From assembly GCA_028583685.1 (NCBI GenBank), contig JAMXIF010000077.1, positions 11,574,586 through 11,638,585 of the forward strand: a stretch of DNA of 64,000 nt. Direction: 5' to 3'. This DNA is from Petaurus breviceps papuanus (taxonomy: Eukaryota > Chordata > Mammalia > Diprotodontia > Petauridae). Made by a program: the position numbers and the translations under genes. The notes below the pieces were generated by a model. The model saw nothing but the letters and a program-made list of their open reading frames with translations. It was not told the DNA's origin and did not search any database. This document shows, one piece after another, positions 56,726 through 64,000 of this stretch; the stretch's first letter is position 1; each line of letters opens with the position of its first letter.

Positions 56726-57732
56726 ATGGCAAAGACCTCAAAAGTCAAGTAATTATCTGGCAATATGAGCAAGCAGAGGAAACACAGAGCATATAATCCT
56801 TTTTTGGGAACAAAAAGGATCAAGGCATGGAGTGGGAGGAAGATATCAAAGTCAGAACACCTGCATCAAAAGGCCCCAAGAAAAGTCTGAATTGGTTACA
56901 GGACATGGAGGACCTCAAGAAAGATTTTGAAAATCAAGTAAGAGAAGTAGAGGAAAAATTGGGAAGAGAAATGAGAACGATGCAAGGAAATCATTAAAAA
57001 GTGAGTAAACAGCCCCCTAAAGGAGACCCAGAAATATACTGAAGAAAATAATACCTTAAAAAATAGCCTAACTCAAATGGCAAAAGAGGCCCAAAAAGTC
57101 AGTGAGGAGAAGAATGCCTTAAAAAGCCAAATTTGCCAGATGGAAAAAGGAATTTCAAAAACTCGATGAAAAGAATAATTCCTTCAAAATTAGATTGGAG
57201 CAAATGAGCTAATTACTTTATGAGAAATCAAGATCAAATAAATCCAGACAAATGAAGAAATAGAAGGCAATGTGAAATATCTCATTGGAAAAACCACTGA
57301 ACTGGAAAATAGATCCAGGACAGATAATTTAAAAATTATTGGACTACCTGAAAGCCGTGATAAAAAAAAAGAGACTAGACAACAGCTTTCAAGAAATTAT
57401 CAAGCAAAATTGCCCTGATATTCTAGAACCAGAGGGGGAAAATAGAAATAGAAAGAATTCACCAATTGCCTCTTGAAAAAAATCCCCAAAAGAAAACTTC
57501 TAGGAATATTATAGCCAAATTCCAGAGTTCCCAGGTCAAAGAGCAAATACTGCAAGCAGTCAGGAAGAAACAATTTGAATATTGTGTATAAACAAAAAGA
57601 TAACACAAGACCTAGCAGTTTCTATATTAAGGGATTGAAGGGCTTGGAATATGATATTATGGAGGTCAAACGAGCTAGGATTTTCATGCATTCTTGATGA
57701 AAAAACTAGAACTGAACAGAAAATTTGACTTT
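56726..57732 (+). pseudogene. HAL1 ORF1 remnant
   Basis: The expected ORF1p order is present: N-terminal part from the ATG at 56726, coiled coil (56900-57220, repeated 'ggaaaaa' and 'aaaagcc' blocks), RRM-like block ('agataatttaaaaattattg', near 57322; protein 'DNLKIIGLPES'), and C-terminal domain ('caagcagtcaggaagaaac' near 57552). Stops and frameshifts are frequent, and part of the C-terminus ('acccagcaaaactgag' in the sister copy) is missing near 57660-57690. It encoded the usual RNA-binding coiled-coil protein. Confidence 0.75.
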
Positions 57733-57924
57733 CAAATAAAGAAGCAAGAGAAGCACAAGAAGGTAAACAGGAAAAAGAAATCATAAAGAACTTATTAAAG
57801 TTGAACTATTTGCATTCCTGTATGGAAAAAATGATAATTGTAACTCAAAAGACTTTTCTCAGTGTGAATATTTCTAAGCATACATATATGTATGTATACA
57901 AATATGTATGTATAGGAGGGTGTA

Positions 57925-57932
57925 TGTATGTA

Positions 57933-57969
<37 letters not shown>

Positions 57970-57970
57970 G
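57925..57970. repeat. TATG/(TG)n/(TA)n microsatellite within the HAL1 3' UTR
   Basis: tatgtatg units, then a TG run, then a TA run of over 20 bases. The sister copy at 14355-14460 has a similar tract in the same place, so it was present in the source element and has since changed length. Confidence 0.85.
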
Positions 57971-58803
57971 AGTGAGGCCATATGTATGTTCAGGTATACA
58001 TAGACAAAGGGCACAGGATGAGTTGAATATGAAGGGATGACATCTAAAAAATAAAATCAATAGGTGAGAGAGGAATTTATTGGGAGAAGGAGAAAGAGAG
58101 AGATTGATTAGTGTAAATTATTTCACTGTTTTCAGGGGAAGTGCTAAAGGCGAAAGCGAATTGGACAACCTTTTTCTCATTGAATTTGGCTTAAGAAGGG
58201 AATAGTATACACACTCAATTTGGTATCTTACACTGAAGAAAAACAGGGAGATAAGGGATAAGAGGGGAGATGATAGAAGGGAGGACAGATTTGGGGGAAA
58301 GGGTGGTTAGAAGCAAACATTTTTGAGAAGAGATAGGATCAAAGGAGACAGTGGAATATATGGCGGGCAAGATGGGATGGAGAGAAATATAGTAAGTCTT
58401 CCACAATATAACTACTATGCAAATTATTTGGGTAACTACACATGTACAATCTATATTGAATTGCTTGTCTTCCCACTGGGGGTGGGTGAGGAGGGAATAG
58501 AGGAAGATAATCTGGAACTCAAAGTTTAAAATGAAATATTTAAAAATTGTTTTTTTACATGCAACTGGGAAATAGGATATACAGTTACTGGGGTATAGAA
58601 ACCTATCTTGCCCTTCTAGAAAGTTAGGGGGCTTGATGGGGGAGGATATAAGAGATAACAGATTGGGGTAAGGGGTATTCAGAAGGTTTGCTATTTTGCG
58701 GTGGGGGTAGGGGAAAATCAGGAGAAAAAAATTGTAACTCAAAATCTTGTGGAAATTAATGTTGAAAACTAAAAATAAATACATTTAAAAATATATTTCT
58801 CAA

Positions 58804-58919
58804 ACATGTACTATTAACACCCCCATCCTTAAAAACATACAATTGCCAAATCTAAATTCCATGACATTTTTGTTGTTGTTCATCCTTCATTAACTCTATG
58901 TAGCATCTGAAATTTGCTT
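58804..58919. other. Short AT-rich stretch with an RTE-like tail
   Basis: 'ttgttgttgttcatccttca' at 58872-58891 resembles the RTE terminal block in antisense; the rest is unassigned. Confidence 0.35.
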
Positions 58920-59458
58920 AGTCATTTTCCAAGACCTACTTTCCTTCTTGTGTTTTCATAGCACTCTATGTCTTAGTTCTCATCTGACCTGTCTAATCAT
59001 CCCTTCTCAGTATCTATTGAGTCCTCATCCCTCTTTCTCTGCAAACTGTTGATATCTCTCAAAATTCTTTCCTGAATTCTTCTCTTCTCTTACTTTATAA
59101 TGTATAGTTTGGTGAACTTAACAACTCCCCTAAATTATCATGTTTTTCAAATTAGTTAAAGGTCTACTCTAGATATTTACATTTATATTTCTTCTTCCAT
59201 TACAATCTAACATTGTGAACGATGTGTTGGACAGCTCCAACTAAACGTGCTTTAGACATCTCAAATTCAACATTCTGTAAGTTCATTCTTTGCCACATTA
59301 AATCCACTAATCTCCCAAGCTTTTCTATTTGTAAAGGGCAGATTTATCATTCTAGTTATCTAGATATGCAATCCCAGATTCATTTAGTCCTACTACCTTT
59401 CCTTCATTCTCCCCTGATCAGTTGCCAAGCTCTGTTGATATTAACATCTTAACATATC
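58920..59458 (+). mobile_element. L2 ORF fragment
   Basis: 'gctttagacatctcaaattc' then 'aacattctgtaag' (L2: ctcaaactcaacatgtc), 'ttgccacattaaatccacta' and 'ctgatcagttgccaagctct' (L2: caatcagttgccaagtcct) follow the L2 ORF2 downstream of the RT core. The upstream part is weaker. Three SINE insertions follow. Confidence 0.5.
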
Positions 59459-59620
59459 TTTTTTTTTTTTTTTTTAAGCAATCGGGGTTAAGTAACTTGC
59501 TCAAGGTTACACGGCCAGGTGTTTCTGGGTGGGTGCTATGTGTCTGAGCCCGGGATTCGATCTCCAGGTCTTCTCAACACTGGTATAGGTGCTCTTACTC
59601 ACTGTGCTACCTGGCCGCCC
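59459..59620 (-). mobile_element. tRNA-derived SINE, 'gtgagtaagag' subfamily (first of three)
   Basis: Antisense body from a T run and 'gcaatcggggttaagtaact' to 'gtgctacctggccgccc'. The flanking repeat is not resolved because a second SINE landed only 14 bases beyond its head. Confidence 0.92.
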
Positions 59621-59634
59621 ACTACATCCACTTT

Positions 59635-59790
59635 TTTTTTTAAAGCAATTGGGGTTAAGTAACTTGCTCAAGGTTACACAGCCAGGCTTTTCTGGGTGGG
59701 TGCTAAGTGTCTGAGCCCGGGATTCTATCCCAGGTCATCCCGACACTGGAACCGGTGCTCTTACTCACTGTGCTAGCAGGCCACCCCAAG
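59635..59790 (-). mobile_element. tRNA-derived SINE, 'gtgagtaagag' subfamily (second of three)
   Basis: Same subfamily and orientation as its neighbour. Flanking repeats ctacatccacttt (59622-59634) and ctatatccacttt (59791-59803) differ at one of 13 bases. Confidence 0.95.
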
Positions 59791-59924
59791 CTATATCCAC
59801 TTTAATATGAATTTTATTGTGGTGTTCTCTTTTTTTAAAGGTTCTGTTATGTTTTTTTTTTCTGGAAGCATTTTTCCCCTTTGCCTTTCCCATCAATCTA
59901 CCCATTATAACAAATGATAACAGA

Positions 59925-60028
59925 AAACACACACAGACACACAAACACACAGAAAGAGAGAGAGAGAAGAGAGAGAAGAGAGAGGAGAGAGAGGAGAGAG
60001 ACAGACAGACAGACAGAGACAGAGAATT
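59925..60028. repeat. (CA)n-(GA)n-(GACA)n compound microsatellite
   Basis: A CA-rich part, a GAGAGA part with AGAGG variants, and a GACA run. The third SINE inserted at its right edge. Open frames on both strands across it are artefacts. Confidence 0.92.
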
Positions 60029-60031
60029 TTT

Positions 60032-60180
60032 TTTAAGCAATCGGGGTTAAGTAATTTGCTCAAGGTTACACAGCCAGTTATTTCTGGGTGTGGTGCTGAG
60101 TATCTGAGCCCAGATTTGATCCAGGTCATCCCGACACTGGAGCCAGTGCTCTTACTCGCTGAGCCACCTGGCCGCCCCCA
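60032..60180 (-). mobile_element. tRNA-derived SINE, 'gtgagtaagag' subfamily (third of three)
   Basis: Exact 15-bp flanking repeats agacagagaattttt at 60017-60031 and 60181-60195. The repeat includes part of the GA/GACA microsatellite, so the microsatellite predates the SINE. Confidence 0.95.
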
Positions 60181-60529
60181 AGACAGAGAATTTTTAAAAG
60201 CACTTCATCAAAATTGACCAATTCTTCCTTTAAATCTAACAGTGATGTTAGGTTTTATACCCATTGCACCCAACATCTAGAAAATAAGGGTTTATTCATA
60301 TCTTTTATAACAGACTCATATTGCACTATCTTTCTTGGCTATATCACACAGTTGGGGTATATCAAGCTTTTTCATGCAAATTTGCTTTTATTCATTCATT
60401 GACTTACAGACAGTACTAAAGAATAATGTATTTGGGGAATGGCACCATGTTTTCAAATTGGAATATCAACCACTTGCTCTACTGCGCCTACTAAAAGTAT
60501 TGATCAAAATAGAAGTTGCATCATGCATA

Positions 60530-60640
60530 TTATGTCACTCCTTCCATGACTGCCCCAATCAAACATAATTTCTTTCTACTGAATTTCTATAGAATTTCTC
60601 TGTACCTCTCACTATCTACTGCCTAGAGCGGTAATTATTT
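60530..60640 (+). mobile_element. L2 3' UTR fragment
   Basis: 'tccttccatgactgccccaa' and 'ctgaatttctatagaatttc' then 'tctgtacctctcactatc' match the L2 block before the tail. Confidence 0.42.
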
Positions 60641-60644
60641 TCTC

Positions 60645-60840
60645 ATCCAATTCAGTACAATTCAGCAAATGTTTATTATGTACCAGACACTTAGCACAGT
60701 TCTTAACCCAGTCTTTGGAACATAGGAGACCATTAATACATATTTACTGACTGATAATATTCTAGGTTCAGAGGGGTTTAAAAATATAAAGAAATGAATC
60801 CCTGCCTTTGGGGAGTTTGTAGTCCACTTTTTTTACATGT
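60645..60840 (-). mobile_element. L2 3' end, antisense, with a sense L2 tail inside
   Basis: 'cagcaaatgtttattatgta' and 'ccagacac' begin the antisense tail, which resumes at 'aatataaagaaatgaatccc' and 'tgcctttggggagtttgtag'. In between, 'ttagcacagttcttaaccca', 'ggaacataggagaccattaa' and 'tacatatttactgactgat' read as a sense L2 tail. So an L2 end lies within an L2 end, in opposite directions. Confidence 0.6.
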
Positions 60841-60965
60841 AAACCTTATTACCCAACTAGATTGTAAGCTCCTTTAGATCTTGTGTGTTATGATTTTTAA
60901 GATCTTGCATGTTTCTACAAGACCTGCCCTGATTTGGTATTCAATGAACACTTGCTGATTGGCTC
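60841..60965 (+). mobile_element. L2 3' end, sense
   Basis: 'ctagattgtaagctccttta', 'gatcttgcatgtttctacaa' and 'attcaatgaacacttgctga' give a sense L2 tail directly after the antisense one. Confidence 0.65.
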
Positions 60966-62620
60966 TGACCCTGAGGTATTGTTTGTTTTTTTTTGTTCCC
61001 TCTGAATTGAAATGTGAAACTGTACCATTTACACCTGGTAAGGTTAGTCCATTGCTATCTTATGTGAAATTATAGATAAAAATATACTGGAGCCTTATGA
61101 AGTTTGAAGCTAGAAAGTCAGAATTTAAAGCCTGATATAGGGTGGCATATGTAGATCGTGACACAAATACAAACTGCTTGCTTCTACCTTCAACACAGAG
61201 CCCTGAATATCTCAAGGGTTTTACATATATTGGGCCAAGCCAAAAATAAGTGTGTTTGTTATGTTATAAATACGGAAAAAGCCCTAGGTTTTCACATTAT
61301 TTTTACCTTATCGTTGCAATAAATAATATAATTCACTGTTCACACTGCGAAGTTGTCCCCACATGTCATTACATAATTAATTTGGCATTATTTTCACATC
61401 CCAAATGGTTCATTGATTCTTACCAAATTGTTTTTAGGGGGAGAAGGTTTAAATTGATACAAATGGATCATATTATTTCACATATATCAATATTTGGATT
61501 ATTCCATGTGGGGAGGAAAAATTCAGATTCCTCTAGTCCAGGGAGGGAAAGCAAATGGATTTTATTAGGAAAAGAATGGAGTGATCAGATAATCCAGAAG
61601 GGATCACATTACAGCAATTGCTCTTGTAATGTTTAATGTTGAGTGAATACCATGTGATTATCCCTGTGGAATACATTAGACTTATCACCTTCTCATTTGG
61701 TCAAAATCTGAATTAATTCAGAAATTCATTTATGAAGTAAAATTACCTGCTTTATACCATTTCATCTTGTCTTTGGAAAGGAGGGTTCAGTCCAACATTT
61801 CCTCTATTTCTAGGACTCTATCAGGCAGAGGGGAGATCCGGCATAAGAAGACAGCATAGTTCAATGTAAAGCTCACTCCCTAGAGCAAAAGCAAAAATAG
61901 GGTGGCAAATAACTTTAAAACACTTTAGAATTCACTTCTATGCAATGATCAATCATGACTGCAAAATACTTAAAATGAAGTAAGTGCTCACCTCTTGAGA
62001 GAATAGTGAGGGAACAGATGTAGAGAATGTTATGCAAGGCTTTAGACTTGCCAATGTGTTCAATTATTTGACTTGATGATTTGTTACAAAGGAGCTCATT
62101 ATTTGTTATGAGGTGGGGTAGGAAGTTAGTATTTAGCGCTGGAGACTCAAAAATAATTGAAAAGGATATCAATACAAACAAGAAGTATAGAAGAAAAGAA
62201 AAGAAAAAGTGGAGTGGAGAAAAACTGGCCAATTATGTCATGGTTTTACATTTCATCTTTTTTTAGAGAAATATGCATGTCTGTGGATGACTAATCTCAT
62301 GATAAAAAGAAAAGAAAAAATATTTTCTGAATCAATGATCATAGAACTTGGAATCTAAAAGTCATCACTTTCTGTTACTATTTGTGAAAACCTTGGAAAG
62401 CCATGACTTTGGACATCAATCATTGCATCTGTGAAATGGGGGCATTGGATTACAAGGCCTCTGAGGTACTTTTCAAATTCAAGTCAATGATCAGATTAGT
62501 GAAACAGTTATATCTTAAAAATCACTTTAGATATGCATGCAATGACCAAATCCAAAGTCTTCAGTTATACCATATTGTTAAATGTCACTTTTTGGAATTA
62601 ATCTTGAGGTCACTCAAGAA
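60966..62620. other. Repeat-poor block, candidate conserved non-coding DNA at 61240-61700
   Basis: No repeat family is recognised with confidence over 1.6 kb. The open frame 61250-61636 (128 codons) has no domain signature and no splice context. The section 61240-61700 contains 'catgtcattacataattaat' and 'cataattaatttggcatta' type AT cores with intervening GC-richer words. The section 61800-62260 may be a decayed LINE or SINE end (a purine-rich 'aagaaaagaaaagaaaaag' near 62190) but I cannot name it. Confidence 0.4.
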
Positions 62621-62624
62621 GCAA

Positions 62625-62850
62625 TTTAAGTAGCTTTTATATGCCAAATACTATGCTAAGAGTTAGAAATACAAAGGCAAAAAAATGACAATGTGTCTTA
62701 TGGTGATGGAGAAAAAATATTCAAATGATGATATATGTGTGTATGCAAGTATGTATATGTATATACACATATACACAACATACACATGTGTACCTATATA
62801 TTCTGTGAATATATATATATATATATATACATATGTATATACATCCATAC

Positions 62851-62902
<52 letters not shown>

Positions 62903-63250
62903 GTAATCAAGGAAAGGCAATGGCATTATTAAGGATCAGGAAAGACTTCATCAAAAGGTTTAGATAATTGCCTCAACTTAAAGAAAGTTCAAAAGAGCCA
63001 GATGTTGAATGTGAAGAGAGAGAGAATTCCAGATTTGTCAAATAACCAAAGAAAATGCTCAGCTTGGAGATGGAGTTTTTTGGTCTTTTGCAAGAAACAA
63101 TAAGGTCATGTCCCTAGTGGTTGGAGGCAGGGGAACTATGAAGAACTTTGAATGCCAAAAACAGGAGTTTCACTGCTACCATTACTATATCTTTGCTGCA
63201 ATGCTTCCATATATAGGTGACTTTTGTAATGAAAATACATCACTTGAAAA
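62625..63250 (-). mobile_element. L2, antisense, with microsatellites inside
   Basis: 'cttttatatgccaaatacta' with 'tgctaagagttagaaataca' is the antisense tail. After the microsatellites, 'attccagatttgtcaaataa', 'agaaaatgctcagcttggag' and 'gaagaactttgaatgccaaa' match the antisense L2 3' UTR that normally follows. Confidence 0.58.
62735..62897. repeat. (TATACA)n, (TA)n and (GA)n compound microsatellite
   Basis: TG/TATACA-type runs to about 62808, a TA run at 62808-62829, and an almost pure GA run of over 40 bases at 62854-62897. It lies inside the L2 copy. Confidence 0.93.
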
Positions 63251-63284
63251 TAAAATAGAACATGAAGGGCAGCATAGTCCAAGA

Positions 63285-63370
63285 TTATTTTTTTTTGAGG
63301 ATCAAATGACATATTGTATGTGGAATATTTTGCAAACATAAATTGTTATGTAAATATTATTTACATTATT
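63285..63370 (+). mobile_element. MIR-family SINE tail
   Basis: 'tgaggatcaaatgacatatt', 'gtggaatattttgcaaacat' and 'gttatgtaaatattatttac' are the terminal part of a MIR-type element. Confidence 0.55.
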
Positions 63371-63515
63371 TTTCCCTCTCATCTTTTACTTAGTTTTATA
63401 TAACAGTATTGTTGTGGTAAGTATTCAATTATCTATATACTATTGTTAAGCTTTATGAACTATGGGTTTTTTCATAGTTATTTAAAATATTAAGATATAA
63501 AAGGTCACATGATGT

Positions 63516-64000
63516 TGTAATGGGAATGGGAATTTGAACATCTTCCCTACCCCTTAATATGCCTAGGGGAGTTTGAAGACCTTCCCTGCTTTGAAAATAA
63601 TTTCCATTCCCTAAAAGACTGAATATAGTTACATGGAACATGTGGTCAGAGGAGTTTGTTGAAGGGTACAGCAGAGACCAAAGGCAGCTGGGAGGCAGAG
63701 TCAGAGAGATGGTCAGAGAGAGAGGACATTCAGGCAAAGAGATTAGATAGACTTGCGAGTAAAAGTTGGTTTTGTCACCTGCCAGGACAGCTTGGTTGTG
63801 TTAGTTTGTGCAAAGCTTAAAGGATGGCATGGCTTTCTGCTATGCTGTGGTACATTAACTTCTATGTTGTTATTATGGATGTGGTTTCCTGGTGTTGGGA
63901 TTTGGTTTTCTGGTGTTTGAATAAATATTTTCCTTCAGTCTTTTATAGGGAGAATCTGCTATATTTTGTGATTGTGCACCAAGTGGGAATATTCATAATC
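63516..64000 (+). mobile_element. LTR of an endogenous-retrovirus-like element, cut by the window end
   Basis: It begins TGTAATGG, as does the LTR at 32157. It shares a 'tttgaagaccttccctgc' block at 63570-63587 with 32260-32284 there, but the middle differs, which suggests a sister subfamily. An AATAAA lies near 63921. The right end is outside the window, so it cannot be said whether it is solitary or part of a longer element. Confidence 0.65.

Larger units (their letters stand above)
56021..58792 (+). mobile_element. HAL1-type (ORF1-only L1 derivative), near full length
   Basis: It begins 'tgagtggagccaagatggtg', has a 700-bp 5' UTR, an ORF1 remnant (about 56726-57732), and directly afterwards a 1.05-kb 3' UTR ending in AAATAAATACATTT. 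No ORF2 sequence lies between ORF1 and the 3' UTR. Exact flanking repeats atatttctcaa occur at 56010-56020 and 58793-58803. The 3' UTR matches the copy at 13605-15291 over its whole length, which fixes this architecture as the family's own and not a chance deletion. From knowledge, HAL1 elements arose repeatedly from L1 by loss of ORF2 and depend on L1 in trans. The 189-codon open frame on the opposite strand at 58215-58784 lies in this 3' UTR and is not a gene. Confidence 0.85.

Noticed and set aside
58215-58784. 189-codon open frame on the minus strand, the second longest in the window
   Set aside because: It is the antisense of the HAL1 3' UTR, whose sister copy at 14.5-15.2 kb does not keep the frame.
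2386-60180. tRNA-gene-like heads with A- and B-box-like words
   Set aside because: They are the tRNA-derived heads of SINEs, not tRNA genes: no cloverleaf 3' half and A-rich tails follow.
61250-61636. 128-codon open frame in single-copy DNA
   Set aside because: No domain, no biased codon use that I can see, no splice or start context. A coding-potential test on aligned species would decide.

Overview
The window is non-genic DNA from a mammal, almost certainly a marsupial. No host protein-coding exon, intact RNA gene, CRISPR array or bacterial feature could be supported. The marsupial call rests on repeat families recognised by eye: a tRNA-derived SINE of the WSINE1 type (nine copies), CORE-SINEs with a Bov-B/RTE-like tail (Mar1 type), RTE and RTE-tailed elements, marsupial-style L1 with 5' ends of the 'agccaagatggtggag' type, ORF1-only L1 derivatives (HAL1), and abundant old L2, MIR and CR1/L3. 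The SINE type fits an Australian marsupial best, perhaps a dasyurid, but that is an inference from memory of the families.

Layout. 1-13.5 kb: old MIR, L2 and CR1 debris with one younger SINE, separated by AT-rich single-copy stretches. 13.5-20 kb: a CR1 copy split by a HAL1 insertion, then a broken L1 that carries SINE and L1-tail insertions. 20-28.2 kb: CR1, L1, an antisense L1 interrupted by an LTR element, a SINE and a 7SL RNA pseudogene. 28.2-30 kb: no recognised repeat apart from microsatellites. 30.0-38.4 kb: a full-length but decayed sense L1 with near-matching 11-bp flanking repeats. It carries an LTR with exact 5-bp flanking repeats and an antisense L1 tail that forms a large inverted repeat. 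38.4-39.5 kb: repeat-free. 40.5-54.7 kb: a stack of nested L1s, including a young-looking full-length antisense L1 at 46.5-53.3 kb whose 330-codon ORF1 is open except for one stop. 55-58.8 kb: MIRs, a SINE and a second, longer HAL1 copy. 58.9-64 kb: L2 pieces, three SINEs within 0.75 kb, a repeat-poor block and the start of another LTR related to the one at 32 kb.

Nothing here forms a working gene set. The value lies in the insertion history, which gives relative ages for L2/CR1/MIR, L1, HAL1, LTR and WSINE, and in the repeat-free islands that could be conserved regulatory DNA of a gene desert or a long intron. All family names come from pattern recognition without database searches. Boundaries are exact only where flanking repeats are quoted and are otherwise good to about 10-50 bases.
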